From: DASXMR01 sp036495525
Lineage (GTDB): Bacteria; Actinomycetota; Actinomycetes; Streptosporangiales; Streptosporangiaceae
NCBI GenBank assembly: GCA_036495525.1
Contig: DASXMR010000010.1
Coordinates: 1-64,000, forward strand
DNA: 64,000 nucleotides
Direction: 5' to 3'
In this document: positions 32,511 through 40,587 of the stretch, piece by piece
How the letters are laid out: each line of letters opens with the position of its first letter
Position numbering within the stretch: position 1 is the first letter of the stretch
Translations under genes and position numbers: made by a program
The notes under the pieces: generated by a model
Database searches by the model: none
Seen by the model: only the letters and a program-made list of their open reading frames with translations
What the model was told of the DNA's origin: nothing

Positions 32511-34168
32511 CGCAGCGCCCCTGTTCCGGCTGGCTGCGGCCCGGCCTGCGGCGCGGCCGCCTGACCGCTTTCGTCGTGCCCGGCCTGATCCTGCTCCAGC
32601 AGCTCGGCCGCGGGATTGAAGTACCCGCCCGCCCGCTCGATCACGCCGTCGAGGCCGCGCCCGCCGTCGGCCGGGCGCCGGGTGATGCCGAACGTGCCGT
32701 CCGCGATGGCGGTCAGCAGCCCCTGGTCACCGATCCGGCGCAGCAGCCCGACTGCCTCGCCGAGTACGGTGCGGGCCCGCTGGTCGACGAATCCCCCTGG
32801 CGCCGGCACGAAGCTCTCGCCGAGCCGGCCCGCCGCGTCCCGGACGTAGCGGACGTTTTCCAGTGCCAGGTCACGGTCGGACAGGAACGGGGTGTGGATC
32901 CCCTCGGTCATCATCCCGATCAGCAGGATCGACTGGTCGGTCATCAGCCCGCACAGGTTGAAGAACGCGTCCAGCAGGTACCCGGCGAACACGTTGCCGG
33001 TCATGTGCTTGGTCGGCGGCATGTACTTGAGCGGCGCGTCCGGGAACAGCTCGCGGACCAGCTGCGCGTGTGCCAGCTCGAGCAGGAACGAGTCGGGCAC
33101 CGCCGGGTTGATCTCGAAGGCGTGCCCGAGGCCGAGCTGCCCGTCTACCAGCCCGGCCTCCTTGCCGAAGTACTCGTTCAGCAGCTGGCTGACGATCACG
33201 GTGTGGGCCGCGTCGACCGCGTCGGCGGTGGTCAGGTAGTTGTCCTCGCCGGTGTTGATGATGATCCCGGCCCTGGCGTGAATCTGCCGGGAGAACCGCT
33301 GGTCGATGAACGTCCGGCGGGGGTTGATGTCCCGGAAGATGATCCCGTACATGCAGTCGTTCAGCATCATGTCGAGCCGCTCCAGGCCGGCCAGTGACGC
33401 GATCTCCGGCATGCACAGGCCCGAGGCGTAGTTGGTCAGCCGCACGTACCGGCCCAGCTCGCGAGAGGTCTCGTCGAGCGCGGCCCGCATCAGGGCGAAG
33501 TTCTGCTGGGTCGCGTACGTGCCGGCGAAGCCCTCCCTGGTCGCGCCCTCAGGCACGTAGTCGAGCAGCGACTGACCGGTGGAGCGGATCACCGCGATGA
33601 TGTCCGCGCCCTCTCGCGCCGCCGCCTGCGCCTGCGGGATGTCCTCGTAGATGTCTCCGGTGGCGACGATCAGGTAGATCCACGGCCGCGGCGGCTCGGA
33701 CGTCTCGGCGATCATGGCGTCGCGCCTGGCCCGCTGCGCGTCGATCCGCGCGATCCCGCGCTGCAGCGCGGACCTGGCTGCCGCCCGCGCGGTGTCAGCG
33801 GCCTGGCCGGCCGGGATGCGGAAGGCGGCCTTCCCGGCCGCCGCGTCGGCGGCCAGCTCGGCCAGCGACGGGTACCCGCCGGCGATCATGGCGTCCCAGG
33901 CCGGCAGCGCCACGCCATGCTCGAGCCCGGTACTCTCGCGCACCGCGTCGGCGAGCCTGTTCACCCACGGCATGCCGTTCTCGTCGGCGCCGGTCAGCCC
34001 GGCCAGCCGCAGCACCGCGCGCTCCACCGAGACCGTGGTGTGCGTCCTGGCCAGCTCCACGATCGGCTGCCCGGCCCGGCGGGCAAGCTCGCGGGCCTGG
34101 CGGACCACGTCCGGGTCGAGGCTGAGCCGCCGCCGCCGCGCCGCCGCGGCCGTTGCTTCGGTCGTCAT
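32507..34168 (-). CDS. kamD: Beta-lysine 5,6-aminomutase, alpha subunit
   Basis: 553 residues. The ATG chosen (MTTEATAAA) follows AAGGAG and CAGGAG purine tracts, 11 bases after the kdd stop; the frame remains open upstream but that part is the shadow of kdd. The protein begins with the LSLDPDVVRQARELARRAGQP segment and carries the large TIM-barrel region (YLIVATGDIYEDIPQAQAAAREGADIIAVIRSTGQSLLDYVP) of the KamD family. It holds the substrate and PLP pocket, while KamE supplies cobalamin. It is slightly longer than the clostridial subunit (about 516-519). Overlaps kamE by four bases. Confidence 0.94.
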   Translation of the reverse strand: MTTEATAAAARRRRLSLDPDVVRQARELARRAGQPIVELARTHTTVSVERAVLRLAGLTGADENGMPWVNRLADAVRESTGLEHGVALPAWDAMIAGGYPSLAELAADAAAGKAAFRIPAGQAADTARAAARSALQRGIARIDAQRARRDAMIAETSEPPRPWIYLIVATGDIYEDIPQAQAAAREGADIIAVIRSTGQSLLDYVPEGATREGFAGTYATQQNFALMRAALDETSRELGRYVRLTNYASGLCMPEIASLAGLERLDMMLNDCMYGIIFRDINPRRTFIDQRFSRQIHARAGIIINTGEDNYLTTADAVDAAHTVIVSQLLNEYFGKEAGLVDGQLGLGHAFEINPAVPDSFLLELAHAQLVRELFPDAPLKYMPPTKHMTGNVFAGYLLDAFFNLCGLMTDQSILLIGMMTEGIHTPFLSDRDLALENVRYVRDAAGRLGESFVPAPGGFVDQRARTVLGEAVGLLRRIGDQGLLTAIADGTFGITRRPADGGRGLDGVIERAGGYFNPAAELLEQDQAGHDESGQAAAPQAGPQPAGTGALR

Positions 34169-34179
34169 GCTCCTGCTCC

Positions 34180-35322
34180 TTACTGCCGCTCGCCGTGGCC
34201 GCTGAGCCGGGCGTCGAACAGGGCGCGCACCCCCGGCTCGGCCCTGATCAGGTCGAGCGCCAGCTGCGCGTGCCCCGGAACGTACCCGTTGCCCACGAGC
34301 ATGGTGACATCGGCGGCCGCGCCCTCGGCACCCAGCGCCGCCGCGGTGAAGGACGTCGCCATCGAGAAGAAGATCACCGTGCCGCCCTGCGCGGTGGCGA
34401 GGATCGCGCCGCCCTCGCAGCCCGGCACGTCCACGCAGACGACGGTCACGTCGGCCGGCCCGCCGGCCTGCCGGACCGCCTCCGAAACAGCGACCGGGTC
34501 GCGCGCGTCGGCGATCACGACCTCGTCGGCTACCGGCTGGCCGCCGGCTGCCAGGCTCGCCGCCGCCGCGTCCCGGAGCGCGGCCGCGTCCCGCTCCCCC
34601 GGCACGACGCCGATGACGCGGGCCGCGCCAGCGCGCCTGGCCGCCGCCGCCGACAGGGACCCGCTCTTGCCGGCCGCGCCGAGCACGGCCACGACCGGCC
34701 CGCGCTGGCCGCTGGCGGCGCCGACTACCCGCTGAGTCAGGGCAGGCGCGCCGCACACGTCCATGACCGCGAGCGCGAGCCCAGCTGGCAGGTCGTCGGG
34801 CAGCACCGCGGCGATCGACCGGCCGAACAGGATCGCGTGCCCGGCGCACGGAACCTGCTCGCCGGTGCCGTCCCAGCCGGCCAGGCCATCGGTGAGCACG
34901 AGCGGGGTCAGGCTCAGCGAGACCAGGGTCGCGATCCGGTCGCCAGGCTGCAGCCCGAGCGGCGAGTCCGGCCCGGCCTGCTCGACCACGCCGGTCAGCA
35001 TGCCGCCCGATCCGGTCACCGGGTTCTGCATCTTGCCGCGGCTCGCCACGATCTGCAGCACTGACTCGCGCAGCGCGGCCGCGTCACCGCCAGCGGCCTC
35101 GTGCAGCTGGCGGAACGAGGCGGCGTCCAGGTTCAGCCGCTGCACTCGGACCAGGACCTCGTCCGCCCAGATCTGCGGGCTCGGGTCGAGCCGCCAGGCC
35201 GCCTGCGGCAGCACTCCGGCCGGCTCGAGCACGCGGTGCAGGCCAAGCGGCGAGCCCTTCCTGCCGTCGCGGCCGGGGGGCGCGGCCGGGCGCGGTGACT
35301 GGCCGGCCGGTGCTCGGGTCAC
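34180..35322 (-). CDS. kdd: L-erythro-3,5-diaminohexanoate dehydrogenase
   Basis: 380 residues from GTG, behind a GAGGGG tract; a longer frame to 35415 is possible but is Arg/Gln-rich and unlike a protein N-terminus. After a GLHRVLEPAGVLPQAAWRLD start typical of Kdd, the protein has a medium-chain-dehydrogenase-like fold with the nucleotide loop VLGAAGKSG and the ARVIGVVPGERD strand. It oxidises 3,5-diaminohexanoate with NAD(P)+ to 5-amino-3-oxohexanoate. It is first in the leftward operon, 11 bases ahead of kamD, with its promoter in the divergent region shared with kamA. Confidence 0.9.
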   Translation of the reverse strand: MTRAPAGQSPRPAAPPGRDGRKGSPLGLHRVLEPAGVLPQAAWRLDPSPQIWADEVLVRVQRLNLDAASFRQLHEAAGGDAAALRESVLQIVASRGKMQNPVTGSGGMLTGVVEQAGPDSPLGLQPGDRIATLVSLSLTPLVLTDGLAGWDGTGEQVPCAGHAILFGRSIAAVLPDDLPAGLALAVMDVCGAPALTQRVVGAASGQRGPVVAVLGAAGKSGSLSAAAARRAGAARVIGVVPGERDAAALRDAAAASLAAGGQPVADEVVIADARDPVAVSEAVRQAGGPADVTVVCVDVPGCEGGAILATAQGGTVIFFSMATSFTAAALGAEGAAADVTMLVGNGYVPGHAQLALDLIRAEPGVRALFDARLSGHGERQ

Positions 35323-35641
35323 GCGCTGCCTGCCCCTCTGCCGCGGCCCGCGCCGCGGCGGCTGCCCGGCCCGCTGCCCTCGCGCGGCCGTCTGCTGAAC
35401 GCCGGCGGGCCGCATGCGCCGCGCAGGGACGGTAGCGTCCCGGTAGTGCCGACGACTGGCCTGTCGCTGAGGTTGTCACTGTTTAGGGCCGGAGATTCGG
35501 TAGAATTTCCTGTTCAGAACTATACAGACAGTAGCTTCTTGCGTAGGCCGTGCGGATCGCGCCGGGCGATCCGGGTACGAGCAGGCCGTATGCGCCGGGC
35601 ACTTGCCGGGTGCGAGCGGAGCATGAGGGGCAGGTGCGCAG
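35323..35641. promoter_or_regulatory. Divergent promoter region of the kdd-kamDE-kal and kamA operons
   Basis: A 319-bp control region. From left: a GGGACG-GTAG-CGTCCC hairpin (35426-35441); a 20-bp dyad GGAGATTCGGTAGAATTTCC (35491-35510) with seven of eight outer positions matched; directly after it, the perfect palindrome GTTCAGAAC (35512-35520). TAGAAT (35501-35506) inside the dyad could be a -10 for kamA. The dyads sit in the only AT-rich stretch, so a regulator binding here could control both arms. I saw no cobalamin-riboswitch box. No regulator gene is adjacent. Confidence 0.6.
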
Positions 35642-37036
35642 ATGATCGAGCAGCCGTACGCATACCGGCATGAGGCGCTCGCCGAGCCTGACTGGCGGCG
35701 GTTCCCCGGCTGGGCGGGGGTGACGGCGCAGGACTGGGCGTCAGCGCAGTGGCAGCGCGCGCACTGCGTGAAGAACATCAGGCAGCTGCGCCAGCTGCTT
35801 GGCGACGGGCTCGACGAGCGGTTCTATGCCGACCTCGAACGCGACCAGCAGCAGCGCGCGACCATGTCGATGCTGGTTACGCCCCAGATGATGAACACGA
35901 TGGTGCCGCACCTGGCCCCCGCTGACGCTGGCTTCACCGAGGCGTTCTACGCCGACCCGGTGCGCCGGTACATGATCCCGGTCTTCAGCGACCGGCGTGC
36001 CGACTGGCCGTCGCACCCGCGCGCGTCCCGCGACTCGCTGCACGAGGCGGAGATGTGGGCGGTCGAGGGGCTGACCCACCGCTACCCCACCAAGGTGCTG
36101 GCTGAGGTACTGCCGACGTGCCCGCAGTACTGCGGCCACTGCACCCGGATGGACCTGGTCGGCAACCCGACGCCGGTGATCGACAAGCACAAGTTCGGCC
36201 TGGCCCGCGACGACCGGCTGGGCGCGATGATCAGTTACCTGAAGGCGACTCCCGGCGTCCGCGACGTCGTGGTCTCCGGCGGGGACGTGGCCAACCTGCC
36301 CTGGCCGCGGCTTGAGGCGTTCGTGGCCTCGCTGCTGGAGATCGACAGCATCCGCGATATCCGGCTGGCCACCAAGGCGCTGATGGGGCTGCCGCAATTC
36401 TGGCTCGGCGACGACGTGCGCGCCGGGATGGAGCGGCTGGCCGCCACCGCCCGCAGCCGCGACGTCAGCATCGCGATCCACACCCACGTGAATGCCGCGC
36501 AGTCGGTGACGCCGCTGGTGGCCAGCGCGGCCAAGGCGATGCTGGAGACCGGCATCAGGGACGTGCGCAACCAGGGCGTGCTGCTGCGCGGCGTCAATGA
36601 CAGCGCGGCGGCGCTGCTCGACCTGTGCTTCGCGCTGCTCGATGACGCGAAGATCATGCCGTACTACTTCTACATGTGCGACATGATCCCCAACGCCGAG
36701 CACTGGCGGCTGTCGCTGGCCGAGGCGCAGCGGCTGCAGCATCAGATCATGGGCTACCTGCCGGGCTTCGCCACGCCGCGGGTGATCTGCGACGTGCCGT
36801 ACGTCGGCAAGCGGTGGGTGCACCAGGTCGCGCGGTACGACACCGAGCGCGGCATCTCCTACTGGACCAAGAATTACCGCACCGGGGTGGAGGCGGCCGA
36901 CCCGCTGGCGCTGGAGCGCGAGTACGAGTACTACGACCCGATCGACACGCTGCCGGCGGCCGGCCAGCAGTGGTGGCGCGAGCAGGGCGCTGACAGCGCG
37001 CAGCCGGCATCGCAGGTCGCCGCCGCGCTGTCGTGA
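35642..37036 (+). CDS. kamA: Lysine 2,3-aminomutase (radical SAM), divergent PLP site
   Basis: 464 residues; ATG after GAGGGG. The radical-SAM cluster motif CPQYCGHC holds Cys160, Cys164 and Cys167 (CX3CX2C), and SGGD at 212-215 is the SAM-binding loop. RNQGVLLRGVND matches the substrate region of KamA. The PLP lysine is probably Lys390 in DVPYVGKRW, where the clostridial enzyme has PGGGGK, so the glycine loop is altered. It converts L-lysine to beta-lysine with SAM as cofactor, the first step of the pathway completed by KamDE, Kdd and Kal on the other strand. It overlaps the following kinase gene by GTGA. Confidence 0.9.
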   Translation: MIEQPYAYRHEALAEPDWRRFPGWAGVTAQDWASAQWQRAHCVKNIRQLRQLLGDGLDERFYADLERDQQQRATMSMLVTPQMMNTMVPHLAPADAGFTEAFYADPVRRYMIPVFSDRRADWPSHPRASRDSLHEAEMWAVEGLTHRYPTKVLAEVLPTCPQYCGHCTRMDLVGNPTPVIDKHKFGLARDDRLGAMISYLKATPGVRDVVVSGGDVANLPWPRLEAFVASLLEIDSIRDIRLATKALMGLPQFWLGDDVRAGMERLAATARSRDVSIAIHTHVNAAQSVTPLVASAAKAMLETGIRDVRNQGVLLRGVNDSAAALLDLCFALLDDAKIMPYYFYMCDMIPNAEHWRLSLAEAQRLQHQIMGYLPGFATPRVICDVPYVGKRWVHQVARYDTERGISYWTKNYRTGVEAADPLALEREYEYYDPIDTLPAAGQQWWREQGADSAQPASQVAAALS

Positions 37037-37992
37037 CCGGCGCCGCTGAGCCGCTGCCGGCATCTGTCAGCGACTGGCTCGGCCTGGCACTCGGCGGGCA
37101 GAAGGCCGCCGGGTGCGAGCCGCTGCCGGGCGGATTCGTCAACGACAACCGGGTCATCACCACCAGCGCGGGTGAGCAGTTCGTGCTGCGCCGGTACCTG
37201 CGCGCCAACCGGTGCGCGGTCGAGGCGGCGCTGGCGCGGCGGCTGCAGGCCGTGGTGCCGGTCCCCGAGGTCATCGCCGCCGACCCGGACGGGCGCGACG
37301 CAGGCGAGCCGGTGCTGCTCGCGCGGTTCGTGACCGGCTTGCCGCTCGGCCATGCGCTGGCTGACGCCTGCCGGGACGATCAGGCTGGCCTTGGCCGGCT
37401 GGTCGGCGCAGCGCTCGCCTCGATCGGCACCGTGCGCTTCGCCTGCCCCGGCGAGTTCACCGGCCAGGACCTGGTCCCGGACGCCACCGGCTGGCCGGCC
37501 AGCCTGCCCGCCTTCGTTGACCGCTGCCTGGCCGACGGCAGGGCTGGCAGGGTGCTGCTGTCAGCAGCCGAACGGGACGCGCTGCGCGAGCTGGCCGCGT
37601 CGGCCGCCGTGCTCGCCGATGAGGTCGCAGCCGACAGCCAGCTCGTCCATGCCGACTTCAACCCGAAGAACCTGCTGGTCTCGGCCGGCCCGGACGGCTG
37701 GGCGGTGAGCGCGGTGCTCGACTGGGAGTTCGCATTCAGCGGCAGCCAGCTCATCGACATCGGCAACATGCTGCGCTTCGGCGAGGACGTGCCGCGTGCC
37801 TTCGGGGCCGGCTTCGTGGCCGGGTTCCGCGACGCAGGCGGCGACCTGCCCGAGCGCTGGCGCGAGATCAGCGAGGCCCTCGACCTGTACGCGCTGGCCG
37901 AGTTCCTCACTCGCCCGCCCGAGCACGAGTTCGCCCTCAAGGCCGTGGGCCAGCTCCGCCTCCGGATGGGCAACACTAGCCTTGGGCCATGA
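37033..37992 (+). CDS. APH-family kinase coupled to kamA
   Basis: 319 residues from GTG. Protein-kinase-like motifs: VHADFNPKNLLV (catalytic Asp and Asn, HxDxxxxN) and LDWEFAFSG (magnesium-binding Asp), with the ATP-binding N-lobe before them (LRRYLR lysine-equivalent Arg region). The family phosphorylates small hydroxyl compounds: aminoglycosides, choline, fructosamine and hydroxylysine. Translational coupling to kamA and the OMT gene suggests a substrate in the same pathway, for instance a lysine-derived hydroxy compound, but this is a guess. A drug-resistance role is less likely in this context. Confidence 0.85.
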   Translation: MTGAAEPLPASVSDWLGLALGGQKAAGCEPLPGGFVNDNRVITTSAGEQFVLRRYLRANRCAVEAALARRLQAVVPVPEVIAADPDGRDAGEPVLLARFVTGLPLGHALADACRDDQAGLGRLVGAALASIGTVRFACPGEFTGQDLVPDATGWPASLPAFVDRCLADGRAGRVLLSAAERDALRELAASAAVLADEVAADSQLVHADFNPKNLLVSAGPDGWAVSAVLDWEFAFSGSQLIDIGNMLRFGEDVPRAFGAGFVAGFRDAGGDLPERWREISEALDLYALAEFLTRPPEHEFALKAVGQLRLRMGNTSLGP

Positions 37993-38648
37993 GCCGGAGA
38001 ACTGAGCAGGTAAGCCAGGATCTGCACGACTACCTCGTGGCGCACTCGACACCGCCGGACGGGGTGCTGCGCGAGCTGGCAGCGGAGACGCTGAGCCGGT
38101 ACCCGGACGCGGCCGGCATGCAGATCGGCCCCGAGCAGGGCACCTTCATGACGCAGCTGGTCGCTCTGGCCGGCGCGCGCACCGCGGTCGAGGTCGGCAC
38201 GTTCACCGGCTACTCGTCGATCTGCCTGGCCCGCGGGCTGGCCAGCGACGGCGCTCTGATCTGCTGCGACGTCAGCGAGGAGTGGACCGCGCTGGCCCGC
38301 GCTTACTGGCAGAAGGCAGGCGTCGCCGACCGGATCGAGCTGCGCCTCGGACCCGGCCTGGACACGCTGCGGGCGCTGCCCGAGGGCGACTGGCTCGACC
38401 TGGCCTTCATCGACGCGGACAAGCCGGGCTACGTCGGCTACTGGGAGCAGCTGGTGCCGCGGATCAGGGCCGGCGGGCTGATCCTGGTGGACAACACCCT
38501 GTTCCACGGCCAGGTAACCGACGCGACGGACACCAGCGCCAACGTTCAGGGCATCAGGGACTTTAACGACCACGCAGCGGCCGACGACCGGGTCGATCTG
38601 GTGCTGCTGCCAGTGGGCGACGGTCTGACTCTGGCGCGAAAGAGATAA
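37989..38648 (+). CDS. CCoAOMT/COMT-like O-methyltransferase
   Basis: 219 residues; the ATG overlaps the kinase stop as ATGA. The SAM loop VEVGTFTGYSS and the metal-binding IDADKPGY(VG)YWEQ motif place it in the cation-dependent O-methyltransferase family (methyltransf_3). These enzymes methylate catechol-like hydroxyls, and bacterial members have broad, often unknown substrates. It is the third gene of the kamA transcript. A role in the lysine route is not evident from family knowledge. Confidence 0.88.
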   Translation: MSRRTEQVSQDLHDYLVAHSTPPDGVLRELAAETLSRYPDAAGMQIGPEQGTFMTQLVALAGARTAVEVGTFTGYSSICLARGLASDGALICCDVSEEWTALARAYWQKAGVADRIELRLGPGLDTLRALPEGDWLDLAFIDADKPGYVGYWEQLVPRIRAGGLILVDNTLFHGQVTDATDTSANVQGIRDFNDHAAADDRVDLVLLPVGDGLTLARKR

Positions 38649-38733
38649 CCGGCCAGCCCGCCTGTCACGACTCGCGCGGCCATAACGCGCACCCCTCCAC
38701 CACCGGCCGGCCGGATCGCTACCATGTCCCGCT

Positions 38734-39108
38734 ATGGCGGCATTGTTCAATCGCATCATCCCGATCCTCTTCGTCGCAGACCTCGAGGCCGAACGGGACT
38801 TTTATGTCCGCCTGGGTTTTCACGTGACCTATGAGGGGCCCGAGTATCCGTACTTTCTCGCGCTCGGCCACGGCCCGATCGAGTTCGGCATCGAGTGGCG
38901 CGAGGGCTTCGCGCGCCAGGGTCCCGACCGGGTGCTGACCTGGCAATTCGGGGTCAGCGACATCGAGGCGGCGAAGAAGCGGCTGGCCGAGGCCGGGGTC
39001 GCGTTCCGGGAAGAGCTGATGACGCCGAGCCCTGACTGGCAGTACCGGGTGCTGCACGCCAGGACGCCGAACGGGTATCACCTGCTGCTTGAGGAAGGCA
39101 GCGCCTGA
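38734..39108 (+). CDS. VOC/glyoxalase family protein
   Basis: 124 residues with one VOC pair: PILFVADLEAERDFYVRLGF at the N-terminus and YRVLHARTPNGYHLLLEEG at the C-terminus. Bleomycin-resistance-like proteins have this arrangement. The last Glu is the usual metal or ligand position. It lies 85 bases after the O-methyltransferase gene with its own weak ribosome site, and is followed by a terminator, so it ends the rightward group. Function unknown. Confidence 0.8.
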   Translation: MAALFNRIIPILFVADLEAERDFYVRLGFHVTYEGPEYPYFLALGHGPIEFGIEWREGFARQGPDRVLTWQFGVSDIEAAKKRLAEAGVAFREELMTPSPDWQYRVLHARTPNGYHLLLEEGSA

Positions 39109-39139
39109 ACCGCTTTCCCCGGGCCGGCGGCGTATCGTC

Positions 39140-39168
39140 CGCCCTGCCCGGCAAACAGGGCGTGTTTT
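39140..39168 (+). terminator. Rho-independent terminator with T-rich tail
   Basis: CGCCCTG (39140-39146) pairs with CAGGGCG (39156-39162), followed by TGTTTT. This is one of the few hairpins in the window with a classical U-tract, 31 bases after the VOC gene stop. Confidence 0.7.
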
Positions 39169-39274
39169 CCCGCTCCCGGCCCGGCCGCCGGCCCTTTTCC
39201 GTGAGAATGACTCGTGGGGGCGGCCGCGCCCTGCCAGGCACGCCTGTCACGCAGCGGCGGGAGGCCGGGAGCCG

Positions 39275-40042
39275 ATGAGCGCGTCAACTGACCCGGTTTA
39301 CCTGCGCGTGCTTGAGGACCTGCGGAACCGGATTCGCGAGGGCCTGCTCGGCCCCGGCGCGCGGGTGCCCTCGCGCAACGCGATCATCGCCAATTACGGT
39401 GTCGGCGAGACAGCTGCCAAGCACGCGCTGCAGGTGCTCGCCAGCGAAGGCCTGATCGAGGCCAGGGCCGGATCGGGCTCGTACGTCAGGCAGCTGCCAG
39501 CGCCCAGTCAGCTGGAGCACGACCGGCTGCGCTTTCCCGGCTCGCCATTCGGCGTGGACGAGTCGGCCACGGCCCGCCGGCTGTCCTGGGAGCACCGCTC
39601 CGAGCCACGGGTGCCGCCGCCCCACGTCGCGGCCCGGCTCGGGACTGAGCCAGGCGCTCCGGCTACCGTGACCACGTACCTGCAGACCGCTGACGGCGAG
39701 CCAGTCCAGCTGGCCGTCAGCTATGAGCGTGCCGAGCTCACCGCCGGCAGCCAGGCCGCGCTGCCGGAGCAGGGCCCGCTAGCCGGCCGCGGAGTGATCG
39801 AGCGGATGCGATCGGCTGGCGTCGATGTCGACGAGGTGACCGAGGAGATCTCGGTCCGGCCCGCGCTGCGGGAGGAGTACACCGTGCTCGGCCTGCCCCC
39901 GGGCGCGCCGGTGCTGCTGGTCGAGCGGGTGCACCTGGCTGCTGGCAGGGTGGTGGAGGTGGGCGAGATCGTGATCGCGGCAGAGCGGTTCAGGCTGCGC
40001 TACCGATTCCCGGTGGCCAGCGCCGGCACTGGCGCCTCGTGA
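39275..40042 (+). CDS. GntR-family repressor, HutC/UTRA type
   Basis: 255 residues; ATG after GGGAGG. The winged helix (GARVPSRNAIIANYGVGETAAKHALQVLASEGLIEARAGSGSYV) fills residues about 25-75. The C-terminal UTRA domain shows ATVTTYLQTADGEPVQLAVSYE and APVLLVERVHLA, the HutC pattern. Such regulators bind small metabolites, often amino sugars or sugar phosphates, and repress nearby catabolic genes. Its GNAT partner overlaps by GTGA. The downstream alpha-mannosidase gene is a natural candidate target, though kamA-type genes lie just upstream too. Confidence 0.9.
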   Translation: MSASTDPVYLRVLEDLRNRIREGLLGPGARVPSRNAIIANYGVGETAAKHALQVLASEGLIEARAGSGSYVRQLPAPSQLEHDRLRFPGSPFGVDESATARRLSWEHRSEPRVPPPHVAARLGTEPGAPATVTTYLQTADGEPVQLAVSYERAELTAGSQAALPEQGPLAGRGVIERMRSAGVDVDEVTEEISVRPALREEYTVLGLPPGAPVLLVERVHLAAGRVVEVGEIVIAAERFRLRYRFPVASAGTGAS

Positions 40043-40521
40043 TCCGGCCTGCCAGGCCAGCGGATGTGCCGGCCATCTGCCAGCTGGTCAGGGAGCTGGC
40101 CGAGTATGAGCGCGCCGCCGAGCAGGCGCAGGCGACCGAGGACGACCTGCGCGCCGCGCTATTCGGCCAGCAGCCGGCGGTGTTCGCGCACGTCGCGGAG
40201 ACCGGCGGGCAGGTCGCCGGCTTCGCGCTGTGGTTCCTGAACTTCTCCACCTGGACTGGCAGGCACGGCATTTACCTGGAAGACCTGTACGTGACGCCTT
40301 CCATGCGCGGGCATGGCCTCGGCCGGGCGCTGCTGGCCGAGCTGGCCGGGATCTGCGTGCAGCGCGGCTACGCCAGGCTCGAGTGGTGGGTGCTGGACTG
40401 GAACACACCGTCCATCGGGTTCTACCGCAGCCTCGGCGCCGTGCCGATGGATGAGTGGACGACGTTCCGGCTCACCGGGCAGGCGCTGAGCGAGCTGGCG
40501 GCGCGTCGCGGCGCAGGCTGA
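40039..40521 (+). CDS. GNAT N-acetyltransferase
   Basis: 160 residues from GTG overlapping the GntR stop. The acetyl-CoA loop is in YLEDLYVTPSMRGHGLGRALLAEL (R-G-x-G-L-G), with the C-terminal SIGFYRSLGAVPMDEW strand and helix typical of spermidine/diamine-type acetyltransferases (the FYRSLGA motif). A diamine or polyamine acceptor is possible but not proven. It is co-transcribed with the GntR regulator, so the regulator may control its expression. Confidence 0.88.
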   Translation: MIRPARPADVPAICQLVRELAEYERAAEQAQATEDDLRAALFGQQPAVFAHVAETGGQVAGFALWFLNFSTWTGRHGIYLEDLYVTPSMRGHGLGRALLAELAGICVQRGYARLEWWVLDWNTPSIGFYRSLGAVPMDEWTTFRLTGQALSELAARRGAG

Positions 40522-40587
40522 CTGCCTGGCGTTTCCGGCACCGCCCATCGGCACGGCGGGCAGCGGCTGCCATGCGACGATGAAACG

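Noticed and set aside
34169..34849. 227-codon upstream extension of kamD
   Set aside because: It overlaps kdd in antiphase and is a low-complexity Arg/Gly sequence; the internal ATG has a strong ribosome site.
35323..35641. Cobalamin riboswitch ahead of the B12-dependent aminomutase genes
   Set aside because: I looked for the conserved GCCACTG-type box and surrounding stems on both strands and did not find them.
37033..37992. Aminoglycoside resistance kinase
   Set aside because: The fold fits, but the tight coupling to kamA and a methyltransferase and the lack of any antibiotic context make a metabolic substrate more likely.
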